A program made the position numbers and the translations under genes. Source: Pararge aegeria (lineage: Eukaryota; Arthropoda; Insecta; Lepidoptera; Nymphalidae). From it: a stretch of 64,000 bases of DNA. Shown here one piece after another: positions 51,861 through 63,009 of this stretch; position 1 is the stretch's first letter, and every line of letters begins with the position of its first letter. A model generated the notes under the pieces. It saw only the letters and a program-made list of their open reading frames with translations. It was not told where the DNA came from and searched no databases. The stretch is taken from the NCBI RefSeq assembly GCF_905163445.1, contig NC_053202.1:11408001-11472000 (forward strand), given 5' to 3'.

Positions 51861-52118
51861 AATAAATATAAATATACTACGACAATACACACATCGCCAT
51901 CTAGTCTCAAAGTAAGCGTAGCTTGTGTTATGGGTACTAAGATGACTGATGAATATTTTTATGAATAATATACATAAATACTTATAATATACAGATAAAC
52001 ACCCAGACACTGAAAACATTCATGTTCATCACACAAACATGTTCCAGTTGTGGGAATCGAACCCACGGCCATGGACTCAGAAAGCAGGGACGCTGCCCAC
52101 TGCGCCAGTCGGCCGTCA
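51861..52118 (-). mobile_element. SINE-A, full length
   Basis: AATATACTACGACAATACAC tail to GGGAATCGAACCCACGG and GCCCACTGCGCCAGTCGGCC head. Confidence 0.88.
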
Positions 52119-52125
52119 TAGTTTA

Positions 52126-52579
52126 TCCCTATGCCTATCCCTACTAATATTATAAATGTCAATGTAAGTTTGTTTGTTACGCTTTCACACAAAAACTACT
52201 TAACCGTCCTCATGAAACTTTGTACACATATTCTTGGAAGTGTTAGAAGTAATATAGAATACTTCTTATCCCGTTCCTTTGGGAGAGGGGATGAAAGTTT
52301 TTGACGATTTTACACCATGACTCCGACAAATTATAACCGATTTAAAAAATATTTTTGTACTATAGAGGTTATAATATGTGTTTAATTTTGCCCAAACTTT
52401 GAGTAGATCTGATGAATGTGGTTGGAGATAGAGGACAGAACTACTCAGCGGACGGCAGCAAACATTTAAGGCTTAGTCATACTGAATACTTATTTTTTTT
52501 TTAGAACTACAACTAAATTGAATGCCACATAAAAAAACAAAATCAAACGCAGACGAAGTCGCTGGCAACAGCTAGCTAG
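52126..52579 (+). mobile_element. Helitron-like element HLE-3
   Basis: 5' end TCCCTA(TGCCTA)TCCCTAC... after A (52126 or 52138), body AAACTACTTAACCGTCCTCA and GGTTGGAGATAGAGGACAG, end GACGAAGTCGCTGGCAACAG then CTAGCTAG before T. The last CTAG is doubled, so the end is at 52575 or 52579. Confidence 0.8.
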
Positions 52580-53244
52580 TATTTTATAAAAGCGTGATTT
52601 TTTCTTTCTGTTAAATACTATTTTAAGAGAAAGTAAAAGTAGCAAAATTTATTGGTTAACCATTTACCATCAAATTTGTTAATATTAAAGAAATCGGCTA
52701 AAGATAATGGTTTATTTATTTTTATTTTAAGTTATTAGGGAATTTATAATTTCTTAATTTTCTCTGGTCTGGTCTGGAGGCTGAATCGGGATAAAAGGTA
52801 GCCTATATTCGTTCTGTCAAAGACTAAGTACATGCATGTCAAATTTCTTCCAAACCCGTTCAGCCGTTTTTGCGTGATTGAGCAACAAACATCCACACTT
52901 TCACATTTATAATATTAGAAGGATTGTCTAGCATTTGTTACATTTTATTGATTTAATACAGAAATTTTCAAATAACAATATTAGTAAGGACTAGGAGTCC
53001 ATATGTTTATAGTAGCTGTATCGTATTTTAATAATGTGCCGCTCGTAAATTCATGTCACTTGCCGAACCGTCATGTCGTCTGTCACTTCTTGACACTTGC
53101 CACTAAACACGTCACAAGCTTAAGAGATCGTAAACGCCCTGTATTGTTTCATCTTTCTACCCTTATGATGAATCACGACTCTTGAATGAGCTTATACGGT
53201 ATACTTCTATTAGCATCTGGAATTAATAATTTATACTTCTTTAA
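52580..53244. other. unassigned DNA with HLE and SINE-C scraps
   Basis: 52740-52785 (CTTAATTTTCTCTGGTCTGG) is a SINE-C scrap. 52787-52922 (ATCGGGATAAAAGGTAGCC, CGTTCAGCCGTTTTTGCGTG) ends in the GA before T of a minus-strand Helitron-like 5' end. 52925-53240 is unassigned; the ORF at 53003 has no domain. Confidence 0.45.
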
Positions 53245-53625
53245 ATCATCATCATCATCATCTCAACCAATTGACGTCCACTGCTGGACATAGGTCTTTT
53301 GTAGGGAGTTCCACAATGCACGGTCCTGGGCCGCTTGCCTCCAACGGCTCCCAGCTACTCGCCTGATGTCATCTGTCCACCTCGTTTGGGGCCGACCTAC
53401 GCTGCGTTTACCGGTGCGGGGTCGCCATTCCAGCACCTTAAGTTCTCCGAGCTATGTGCCCCGCCCATTGCCACTTCAGCTTCGCAACTCGCTGAGCTAT
53501 GTCGGTAACTCTAGTTCTTCTACGGATCTCCTCATTTCTGATTTGATCACGTAGAGACACTCCTAACATAGCTCTCTCCATCGCCCGCTGAGTGACTCTG
53601 AGCTTCTTTAAATACTCAAAATAAA
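53245..53625 (-). pseudogene. RTE-like LINE 3' end
   Basis: Minus strand encodes RWTDDIRRVAGSRWRQAAQD, LWNSLQKTYVQQWTSI and a stop, with a (GAT)n tail at 53245-53260. Upstream coding to 53625 (QRAMERAML, EIRRRTRVTD) is open in pieces. 5'-truncated. Confidence 0.8.
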
Positions 53626-53718
53626 ATACTAAAAACTCTTTTCCAATATCCTTTTCGAATATCCGCCAAAAAAATCTATAGTGATACTAAAATAATGAAC
53701 ATTCAGCAATTATATATA

Positions 53719-53986
53719 ATAAATAAATAAATAAATATACTACGACAATACACACATCGGCACCTAGCCCCACAGTAAGCGTAGCTTGTGTTATGGGTAC
53801 TAAGATGAGTGATGAATATTTTTATGAATTATATATTCATAGATACTTAGAAAATACATATAAACACCCAGACACTGAAAAACACTTAATGCTCAAAACA
53901 CAAACATTTTCCAGTTGTGGGAATCGAACCCACGGCCACGGACTCAGAAAGCAGGGTCGCTGCCCACTGCGCCAGTCGGCCGTCAT
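53719..53986 (-). mobile_element. SINE-A, full length
   Basis: AATAAATAAATATACTACG tail, head GCCCACTGCGCCAGTCGGCC. The plus-strand ORFs here cross the SINE and the following LINE and are not genes. Confidence 0.87.
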
Positions 53987-53992
53987 ATATAT

Positions 53993-54420
53993 ATAGCACG
54001 TGCATCTTTATTAGAAAATCAATAAACAAAACAATCCACACTAATATCACTTTCACAAAAAAGAAAAATAAAACTCGTCGAGCCAGTTTCCTTACCTTAC
54101 CTAGAACTAGAACAAATTATGGTAAAAAAACCCTTACCTTTGAAGACGCCAAATTTTATAATAAAATACCTATACCTATAAAAAATGTAAAAGCATTCAA
54201 TGAATTCAAAACTAAATTTGCTTCTTATATATTAAGTAATACCAATAAATTTAAAGACGAATACATTGAATGAGTAGATAATAGTAAAATTGAATTTAGT
54301 CCAGTCTAATGGCGAAGTGTATTAATTTATTAGAGAAAATTAAGTTTCCTATGTAAGTGACTTAGGTCTTTTTATGGGAATAAATGTCTTTAAACCTAAA
54401 CCTAAATAATTTTAAAACGG
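53993..54420 (+). pseudogene. CR1/jockey-like LINE C-terminal fragment
   Basis: 54075-54273 encodes RRASFLTLPRTRTNYGKKTL, FEDAKFYNKIPIPIKNVKAF, FKTKFASYILS and a stop, the usual ending of RT in this group. 3' UTR ends ATAAATGTCTTTAAACCTAAACC. A different family from LINE-D and LINE-E. Confidence 0.7.
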
Positions 54421-55009
54421 TTTCCCTGTATGTTTGAACGTTCTAATATGAATATGAGTTTTATTAAATCAAATAGCACTTGCTTTATTCTATTCTAACG
54501 TGAGGAAACCTACATGCCTGAGAATTCTCCATAATTTTCTTAAAGGTTTGTGAAGTCCACCACACCGCACTTTTTGTGGAACATGGGGCTTAAAATCTAC
54601 ACCTCAGGTTGATGGGCACAGGACGGCACGTTGCAGGACGTGTTGCTGGCATGCCCTGCGACGTGTCACTCTGTTTATATTGTGGCCATCTGCTTGTCCC
54701 GTCAATTATAGCAACGAAAAAAAAAGCAATCCGCAAAAACTAGATTAAAAACCCCAAAATCAAATCATGGTCAGAAATCTCAAAGTTAAACATAAGTGAC
54801 TAAGTTATTACTAACTTTGATGAGAGTACCTATTTATAATAATTTAATTTATTTTCAAAAATTAAGTGTATATAAACATTCGACTTACTAGAAACGGACA
54901 TAAATTTGTGATATCAGCATAATATCGTCTTGGAAAAGTGCAGAAAACGTTTGTGGGGCTGAGTAAATGATAACATGATATCGAAGGTAATATATGATTT
55001 ACCTTTACA
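54421..55009. other. unassigned DNA with SINE-B and LINE-L scraps
   Basis: 54495-54580 (GAGGAAACCTACATGCCTG, TGTGAAGTCCACCACACC) is SINE-B. 54590-54700 (CAGGACGTGTTGCTGGCATG) is LINE-L. The rest is AT-rich. Confidence 0.5.
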
Positions 55010-55580
55010 TAGATTTAAAGAATGTTTAAAAACACATTGAATAAATCGAGATTACTTTTCGTTTGATGAATTTCTTAATAACAAGGTTGCTTGGAAGCAA
55101 GCTGCTCCGCTTTCATCTCTCACAAGATAGAAAAATGAATGTTAAAATGTAAAATGTAAATTTTTGATGTTGGAAAAGAGCAACTGCTGAGTTTCTTGCC
55201 GGCTTCTTCTCGGTAGAATCTGCCTTCCGAAACGGTGGTCGATTCACTACAAACAGACATAATTGACTTTTGCAAGTGCTTATATTAGGCCTACTTGAAG
55301 TACGACTGACGCAGTTTGAAGCGACCCTGCTTTCTGAGTCCAAGTCCAAGACCGTGGGTTCGATTCCCACAACAGGTAAATGTTTGTGTGATGCGCATGA
55401 ATGTTTTTCAGTGTCCGAGTGTTTATATGTATAATATAAGTGTTTATGTATATTTTTCATAAAAATATTCATCAGTCATCTCAGTACCCATAACACAAGC
55501 AACGCTTACTTTGGGGCTAGATGGCGATGTGGGCGTTGTCGTAGTATATAAATTAATAAATTAAATGAATTTTGAAGTAA
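55010..55580 (+). pseudogene. LINE-E 3' end, split by SINE-A
   Basis: Coding end RDYFSFDEFLNNKVAWKQAA, PLSSLTR and a stop near 55128, then UTR (GTTGGAAAAGAGCAACTGC, CTGCCTTCCGAAACGGTGG). The tail GGCCTACTTGAAGTA is cut by SINE-A and resumes as AAATGAATTTTGAAG at about 55563. Confidence 0.78.
55311..55560 (+). mobile_element. SINE-A nested in LINE-E
   Basis: Decayed A box (CTGACGCAGTTTG), intact B box (GTGGGTTCGATTCCCAC), tail GGGGCTAGATGGCGATGTG. The 119-residue antisense ORF is an artefact. Confidence 0.82.
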
Positions 55581-56246
55581 ACAGACAGGACAGTAACATA
55601 GCTACACATATCCAAATAGGTCTAACCACTTCGCGAAACTTCCACGAAAGCTGTTCAAAACAAAAAAGCATTTTATTATTTAGACATCATTTCAAAATCC
55701 AATTTGCAATTTGCTAAAAGCAATCACAATATATTTTATTTTAATTATAGCCTACCATTGAGAAGTAGGGAACAGAACAATAATTTACAAGAATGCCGTT
55801 TGGGATGTACCATTTTTTTGCTACCAATTAGAAAGTTAACACTCTTATGTGTATAGAAATAAGTATCAAAATGGTGTAAATCATAGTGTTTGGGTGAATA
55901 AAAAGGTTTTGTTACCGACGATTTGGTTATTTGTCAGGTAATATTGACTGGGACTGGGGACCGCCTACACGTAACATCTTCATTAATGATCTTTTGAATA
56001 AAATACACAATATTTTTATGACCAAGTCTTGACGTCTGGTCACAGAGGTAAAACGGAACGGAGGCAAAGCTTCATACAAGCGCGCTACGATAGGTACACT
56101 ACTACAAGCTTGAGGCGCGTGTGTGCGTGAGCACAGGCTCTTAACGCGTGCGGAGGGAAACCGGTTTATACCGGCTCGGCCTGTGCTTAAGCTCAGGGGC
56201 TGTAGCCTGTAGGAAACGTCGCGCGTCGTGTTTTCATTTAATTTAA
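55581..56246. other. unassigned DNA, GC-rich right part
   Basis: 55940-56230 is GC-rich and unmatched, with an inverted repeat GAGCACAGGC/GCCTGTGCTT around AAACCGGTTTATACCGG (56128-56195). It could be unique host DNA or an unknown element; no credible ORF. Confidence 0.4.
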
Positions 56247-56393
56247 TCCCTATCCCTACTAATATTATAAATGTAAATTTAAGTTTGTTTGTAACGCTTT
56301 CACGCAAAAACTACTTAACCGATCCTCATGAAACTATGTACACATATTCTTGGAAGTGTTAGAAGTAATATCTCTCTCTCTTTAGTCGCTCCC

Positions 56394-57281
56394 TCATGAC
56401 TGAGGATCGTGATCACTGGTATGGCGAGTAATCTTGTCATATAAGATCTCTCTCCATCGGGGCCTGTCTTTGGCCATTTGTATTGCGTTATAGAAGGTAC
56501 GGGCACCAGTTTCTCTCAGTTGATCTGACCACCGGGTTGGAGATCTGCCACGGGGACGTTTGCCTTCTACATTTCCAACCACTATCAACTTTTCAATGCT
56601 CTCGTTTCCGCGGCGTGTGATATGTCCAAAATAACTAAGGATGCGCTGAAGGCAAATGGTAGAAAGACGTGTTTTAATTTTGAGTTGTGAAAGAATTGAT
56701 ACATTTGTGCGCTTGGCAGTCCACGGTATGCGTAGCATTCGCCTCCAGCACCACATTTCGAACGCATCAATTCGCTGTCTTTCTCTAGCGCGAACAGTCC
56801 AAGTTTCTACGCCATATAGGAAAATAGGAAAGATTAGTGCTTGTACCAGTCGCAATTTGGTTCTATTCGTTATGCTACGATTCTTCCAGATATTTGTTAA
56901 CCTAAGCATCGCATCCTTAGCTATCGCTATTCTTCGTTTTATTTCGGAAACGCATGAGCCATCACTAGAGATTAAGGAACCCAGGTACGTATAAGTCTCT
57001 ACAGTGTCTATATCCTGAATGCTGCAAATATTGGAAAGTTTACTCGATCGATCTACCACCATGAGCTTGGTTTTGCTTCGATTTATAGAAAGTCCTAGAT
57101 CTTCGCTTTCAGATTCCAATTTTTTGAGCAATATACTCATATCTTCATAGGAAGTTGCGAGAAGTACAGTATCGTCAGCATACCTTAAGTTTGCCACTCT
57201 TTTCCCTCCAATTTGAAACCCTTTATCCCAGTTTTCCATGCATTTTCTCATAATATGCTCCCCGTAAATGTTGAACAGCAT
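56394..57281 (-). pseudogene. RTE polyprotein, C-terminal part: RT core and tail
   Basis: Continues the RT domain with LFNIYGEHIMRK, the catalytic box NLRYADDTVLLA (residues 31-42), NRSKTKLM and TYLGSLISSDGS, then the post-RT region ending RGRSPTRWSDQLRETGA and WREILYDK before the stop. The Met at 57281 lies in the 8-bp duplication next to the hAT, so it is an artefact of the insertion and not a start. Together with the N-terminal part this makes about 1,034 residues, the usual size. Confidence 0.9.
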
Positions 57282-57284
57282 GGG

Positions 57285-58691
57285 TAGTGTTGCCCAAATT
57301 CAGTCTTGGTCTTGCAGTCTTGGTCTTGTTCTTGCGTTTTTGCAAGACCAAGACCAAGAACAAGACCGCGTATTTTTAGCAAGACCAAGACCAAGACTGA
57401 CCGTGCAAGACTTGAGCAAGAACAAGACATAGCCTGCAAGACTCTTGCGTCTTGCAGCTAGGACTTAGCGCTATTTCACGGAGTAGTTAGGTGTAACAGT
57501 TCGGTGTATAGGTAGGTAGGTACGCTTAGGAATTCTATGAGACGCAAAAAACTATATCAAAGAATATGAAAAACTGGACCTATGCGCATTACGACTAATA
57601 CCATAAACATAGCGAATAAAAAAATATCTATTAAAATCAAACTGAGTGCATGCATAGTTATGTTTTAACCATCGGCACTTTGATAATGCGGCATCAAAGG
57701 TTTTGTACTTACTTCTCAAAGAAATTTGCCGCTTTTCGGAAGTACATGGTTATGATACACGCGCCGGCGGCTTCTTTTGAAATCTAAAACAATCGTTGCC
57801 GCCGCGCCGAAATCATAACATTTGACACTATTCATGCAAAATAATTTCGAATTTTAAGAGTACCTACAGGTGTTCCAAAGAATAAATAAGTTTCAGATTG
57901 GTGATTTTAGATTGGTGGAGGACGCATGAGACAGAGTATCCGATTTTATCGAAAATGGCCCGTGATTTTCTCTCAATACCTGCAACTTCAGTACCTGCTG
58001 AGAGGTTATTTTCTAAAGCATCATTAGTAATTAGAAAACATAGAAATAGGTTAAGTGATGAGTCAGCCAGATGGTTACTTTGTATTAATTCTTGGTCAAA
58101 AGAATTGATATAAAGTATCATAACCTAATGATAAAGCTGTTGATTTGTGTTGTATTTTATTTTTTATTCAAATAAATGATAAATCGTAAAACTCTTTTAT
58201 TAAATTTCTTATAAGTTGAGGGTTCAATCTCTTTCTAGACAGATAAGTATTGTTCTTTAAAATACAGTCAAGTTATTGTAATTAATTTGTTTTTTTACAT
58301 GTTTTAGCAAATGTAAGCTTATAAATCATAAATGTTTATTAAGAAACAGTTACTTCCATGGAAAACGACATATAGGTCAGTTGATTTTTCGAATTTCTTA
58401 TCAAATCTTCAGTTATTTATTAATCTGCTTGATCTTTACTATGGCTATGTTAATTCAAGCTCACAATGTTCCAATTCTAATACGTTTTTCTAAGATTTAA
58501 AGTAAACTTTAATAAATAGTAATAGACTAATAGGTAATTGCAAGACTTGCAAGACTCTTGCTGCAAGACCAAGACCAAGACCAAGACTGGGAGCGCAAGA
58601 CCAAGACCAAGACCAAGACCAGGTGTATTGGCGCAAGACCAAGACCAAGACTGGCTAAGTCTCGTCTTGTTCTTGCATTTGGGCAACACTA
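57285..58691 (+). mobile_element. hAT element, internally deleted
   Basis: 1,407 bp with terminal inverted repeats TAGTGTTGCCCAAAT and an exact 8-bp target duplication AGCATGGG (57277-57284 and 58692-58699), both diagnostic for hAT. The first 170 bp and last 140 bp are packed with CAAGAC/GTCTTG hexamers, more than twenty in total. On the left they face each other and can fold into a hairpin. It retains one C-terminal transposase exon and lacks the catalytic core, so it must have moved by another copy's transposase. Confidence 0.93.
57898..58113 (+). pseudogene. hAT transposase, C-terminal dimerisation region
   Basis: Open for about 70 residues: LDWWRTHETEYPILSKMARD, FLSIPATSVPAERLFSKAS, IRKHRNRLS and WLLCINSWSKEL before the stop. 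This is the well-known hAT C-terminal (dimerisation) domain, with WW, LS.AR..LSIPATS and ERLFS all in place. A TTTTAG just upstream (57904) may be the 3' splice site of the last exon. The BED finger and DDE catalytic residues are absent from the element. Confidence 0.9.
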
Positions 58692-60913
58692 AGCATGGGT
58701 GATAATATGCAACCTTGGCGCACGCCTTTCTTGGTCTTAAACACTTTAGATAAACTGCCATCAAGTCTCACATAGGAATGATTATTGTTATAAAGATTGG
58801 CAATTAGACTGACCAGGTGTTGAGGTACTCCCATTTCTAGTAGTATTGACCAGAGCTTTTCCCATCGCACACAGTCAAATGCTTTAGTATAGTCAATAAA
58901 ACACAGTAATACAGGACAGGTAAACTCACGACTCTTTTCAATGATTTGTCTTATATTCAGTATCTGCTCTCTTGTACCTTTGCCTTTCACGAACCCAGCC
59001 TGTTCTTCTGGGATTTGCCTATCTAAGAAATTTTTAAGGCGATTATGTAAAATGTACAACATAATTTTGCTTGCATGAGATATCAACGAAATTGTTCTGT
59101 AGTTAGAGCATTTATTTTTGGATCCTTTTTTGTGTAATGGAACAAAGACAGAATCGGTCCAATCTTCAGGCCAAACCCCAGTTCTCCAAATGGTGTCACA
59201 TATGTGTGTTAAGGTTTGGACTCCAATAGGACCCATAGCTTTTAAAAGTTCTGCTGGAATATTGTCAGCACCAGGTGACTTGTTGGTTTTTAATGCCTTT
59301 ATTGCCTGTTCAACTTCGGCGATAAGAATATTGGGTTCTTGATCTACAATGGAGTTCCACTTAAAGGGGAGGTCAGAACTCTGTACATTATAAAGTGCGG
59401 AGCAATATTCTCTCCAACGGCCCAATACTGTGTCTATATCGCTAAGTAGGTGTCCGTCTATATCTTCTATGGCCCATGTTTTTACGATCTTAGATTTTGT
59501 TAGTTCACGCAGTTTTTGAAAAAGGTCACGAGTCTCGTTTTTCACCGCATGTCTTTCAAGATCACAGCAGATGTTGTTAATATGATCATTTGTGTCTTTG
59601 CGGCATTGTCTTTGCACCTCCCGGCTCATATCTGAATAACGCTCTTGGTCTTGTACCGTCACCAGGCCTTTTTCTTTCAATTTGCGTCGTTCCATTATTA
59701 TTTTAGTTGTTTCCAACGAGAAGTGCTTTTTCATGGTTGCTGCCGTAGTTGTGACTCTATTTTTTGACGCCTGCGCAATGATCGCATCTCTCAAAGTCGG
59801 CCATAATTGCGAGCTTTCCGTATTTATTAGTGACATTGCAGAAAGATCTTTCTCTAATCCATCTTTGAAATTTCTTATGTGTACATTTTTTAAATTCTGC
59901 TTAAGCTTCTGTTTTAGAATTTTCTTTACCCTAAGTTTATAAGTACACATGAGAAGCTGGTGGTCGCTTCCGCAATCTGCTCCTGGATATGTTTTGGCAT
60001 TAAGTACAGAAGACCTCCAACGCGATTGGATCATAATATAATCGATCTGGTTTCTAAAACGATCGCCAGGAGATATCCAGGTGTAAAGACGCCTGTGGTG
60101 GTGTTGAAAACAGGTATTCATGAGCGTTAGGTTTTCTTCCCCGCAAAACTGTAATAGTCTTTCTCCTCGTTCATTGCGTTCTCCAATACCAAATAGGCCA
60201 ACATGGCGCCTTAAATGATGATCATTAGCCGTTTTGCCAACTTTTGCATTGAGGTCTCCAATAACCATAGTAACTTCTCGTTTGGGTATTTCTTTAATGG
60301 TCTCAGATAAAATACCATAGAATTCTTCAATTTTTTCTTCCGTGCATTGGGCCGTAGGGGCATAGACTTGGATTATATTAAGTTTACAAGGTCTAGCATT
60401 CAATTTTACAGTGAGTATTCTTTCGCTAATAGGTTTATATCCAAGTACACATTTATTGAGTTGTGCTGATATAATGAATGCAACCCCTCTGTTACTTTCA
60501 TGCTGCGGTCCAGAAAAATATATTGTGTTACCCAATTCAGATGTAAAATGCCCTGAGCCTCTCCAATGGGTCTCACTTAAACCCAGAATGTTAATTTGCT
60601 TTCTTTGCATCTCTGCTTCTACAACACTGAGTTTTCCATCTTGGATTAGACCGCGAACATTCCACGTTCCAATAGAGTACCCATGTTTTGCAGTAGATGC
60701 TGTAGCTACAAACGTACCAGAATTATTGATTCCTTGCGGTGTCGCCTGGTCCCTCGCGATGGCAAGGCCGGTAGCACATTTCACACCACCATTCCCGGTA
60801 TAGTGGCGCCGGGCGTTAGCCGGATCGCATGACAAAACTTTACTCGCTATTGTTGTATTCATTGGTGATTTTCTTGGGAAAATAGTGCAGTGGTTTCCCA
60901 TTGCCTTCTGCAC
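58692..60913 (-). pseudogene. RTE polyprotein, N-terminal part: endonuclease and RT start
   Basis: Start ATG at 60913. APE-type endonuclease with GTWNVRG (residues 82-88), SETHW (113-117), GDLNA (219-223) and SDHQL (316-320), all expected catalytic positions present. A linker follows, then the reverse transcriptase starts with NKSPGADNIPAELL and runs through VRQGCILSPM at about 739. The protein would nick the target and prime reverse transcription. No internal stop. The reading frame enters the hAT at 58691 and stops at 58655 inside its terminal repeat, so the last residues of that ORF are not LINE. Codon phase matches the other half at the shared Met codon. Confidence 0.9.
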
Positions 60914-61504
60914 CAGTCTTTTAGGGTGTATTTGAAACCCAAGGCCTCTGAAGCCTCTTCCATCTGGTTTCCCAGCTGGGCTTACAGTTATACCGCCGTT
61001 GTTCGGTCGCCAGAGCCTCGTCCGTTATCCAGCAGGGGGCACCACGATGCTGCGCATCGCCATCAGCTATTCATTCGTACCACTGACGCGTGCAGGTGAG
61101 GTTGACAATTGGGCCGGTCAAGATGTTAGTCACCGTTCTCCCCTTACCCCCCAAGGATACCTACCTAGAAGTAATATAGGATACTTTTTATCCCGACATT
61201 AAGCTCGGTTCCTTTGGGAGAGGGAATGAAAGTGTATAACTCCGACAAATTATAACCGATTCAAATAATTATTTTTGTATTATAGAGGTTGTAATATGTG
61301 TTTAATTTTGCCCAAAATTTGTGTAGATCTGATGAATGTGGTTGGTGATAGAGGACAGAACTCCTCAGCGGACAGCTGCAAACCCCTAATTTAAGGCTTA
61401 GCGATACTGAATAACTACTTTAAATTTTTTTAGAACTACAACTAAATTGAATGCCACATCAAAAAATAAAATCAAACGCAGACGAAGTCGCGGGCAACAG
61501 CTAG

Positions 61505-61989
61505 TGTTTATATAATAATTTAAATTGTGTTTAAATGTAATTTTATAATACCTAGTGTTTTAATATAAAAGTGTAAACATCGTTTACTGTACAGTGTGTA
61601 TTAACTATAATAGAAAGAAAAAAACAAATTATTTTTTAGCTATACCAAATGTAAAAATACTTTAATGTTTGAATAAATATTTCTTTAACATCTTGTATTT
61701 TCTCGCTATTGAAGTGAAAAGTTGTATGTATCACGCGATAGCAAAGTTATTTGTTTCTTGTGCCTTGGAATGCCTCACTAGACTCGGGATTCTAATTTAC
61801 CTAATACTTCCTAGCTCGAATCCTTCACTAGCTCGGGATTTAAACTAAGGCAATCACAACAAAAACAAACTTTGCATTCTTGTTGAACAAATTGTTTATT
61901 TAATTGTATCCTCCCGTGCCAACCCTACCAAAATAGTTATAAATTTTGTTCGTTTATTAGAAGCTTTGACTCTGTTCCGTTTCTCCTCT
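61505..61989. other. unassigned DNA
   Basis: AT-rich. 61780-61850 contains two CTAGCTCG/GACTCGGGATT phrases (TAGACTCGGGATTCTAA and CTAGCTCGGGATTTAAA). No ORF. Confidence 0.35.
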
Positions 61990-62111
61990 GTGGTCTGGTG
62001 ACCCAAGAGCTGGCGCTTATTCAGCCCCTAGCAATTCAAAGGGGCAATAGCGCCAGCATTTTGGGTACCATGCCCATAAGTGAACAGTTAGACGGCTTAT
62101 ATTTATTGTAA
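61990..62111 (+). pseudogene. C-terminal end of the R2-like nuclease ORF
   Basis: Encodes LAIQRGNSASILGTMPISEQ and a stop near 62110, matching the LAIQRCNAASILGT end at 30850-30925. Only about 30 codons remain, cut on the right by the HLE-1 insertion at 62113. Confidence 0.6.
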
Positions 62112-62112
62112 A

Positions 62113-62737
62113 CTAGCGGACCCTCGCGACTTCGTCAGCGTATGAGTCAATCGAGAAGCTAGAATATATCTAATGCTAACATCGTAATCATCGTGGGTAC
62201 CTATGTGTCTACCATTATTTTACGTGGTATTTTAGTTGATACATACATACATACATCCATCCATACATTCATCCTCACAAACTTTCGCATTTATTATATT
62301 AGCAGGATGGTACGCAAGCTCCACTCGCTGTTATGTGTGAAGAGTTATGTCCTTTATCTCTGACAATATTTATCAGATCCTTATTAAAATAAGACCATAC
62401 ATGCTTTATAGTATACACTTTCAAATAAAAAAAGAATGATTAAAATCGGTGCAAATTTAACAGAGATATTAAATAAATTTATAAAAGTTTTCATCCCATT
62501 TCCCGGAGGAAACTTATTATTTATCGGGATAATAAGTAGCCTATACGTTGACCCAGAATATCAACTACCACTATACCAAGTTTTATTTGAATCCGTTCAG
62601 TAGTTTTCGCGTTATACCCGGACAGACAGACAGATAGACAGACAAAAAATAAATAAAAATCTGTTTTGGACTCAGTATCGATTATAAAGCATCCCCCGGT
62701 CAAAATCTTTCAGTTACAGTTTTATTATAAGTATAGA
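62113..62737 (-). mobile_element. Helitron-like element HLE-1, uninterrupted
   Basis: 625 bp. CTAG at 62113-62116 preceded by A; minus-strand start TCTATACTTATAATAAAACTG (GA at 62736-62737, then T). Contains CCCGGAGGAAACTTATT and a GACAGACAGACAGATAGACA run. It serves as the reference for the split copy at 2019. Confidence 0.85.
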
Positions 62738-63009
62738 TATTAATATTAGTTTTTAATTATTATTATTTGTTTTCTAATTGGGATTATGTTTAGGCCTACT
62801 TGAAATAAATGAATTTCTCACCCTGTCTATCTATATGTTAAGAGTAGCAATATAATTAGAACTGACTGACTGACTGAATGCAGAGCATAAACCGCTTTAT
62901 CATTATCAACATCGAATATCAAAAAGTTGACCAGTGGTTCAGAAATCTATAGTTAAAAAATTTAAAGGATTATCTATGTTATTTTAAACCACCGATGCAA
63001 AAACGACAG
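62738..63009. other. unassigned DNA with LINE-E tail
   Basis: 62785-62820 (GTTTAGGCCTACTTGAAATA) is the LINE-E tail. The remainder is AT-rich. Confidence 0.45.

Larger units (their letters stand above)
56372..61165 (-). mobile_element. RTE-clade LINE, full length, with hAT insertion
   Basis: Bounded by the 12-bp target duplication TAGAAGTAATAT (56360-56371 and 61166-61177). Minus strand: 252-nt 5' UTR, one ORF, 22-nt 3' UTR with a (GA)n end, which is typical of RTE elements. Without the hAT and one copy of its duplication the element is 3,379 bp, a normal full length for the clade. Confidence 0.92.
56247..61504 (+). mobile_element. Helitron-like element HLE-3, carrying a nested RTE and hAT
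   Basis: 5' end TCCCTATCCCTACTAATAT after A, left part to 56371, right part from 61166 (AGAAGTAATATAGGATAC) through GGTTGGTGATAGAGGACAG to GACGAAGTCGCGGGCAACAG and CTAG at 61501-61504, then T. The two parts join exactly as in the copy at 52126. Confidence 0.85.

Noticed and set aside
55113..55472. 119-residue minus ORF
   Set aside because: Antisense of SINE-A and LINE-E tail.
58655..58691. C-terminal residues of the 752-residue ORF (SVAQMQEQDET) as LINE protein
   Set aside because: They are translated from the hAT terminal repeat after the insertion point at 58691.
60411..60803. 130-residue plus-strand ORF
   Set aside because: Antisense shadow of the RTE endonuclease domain.
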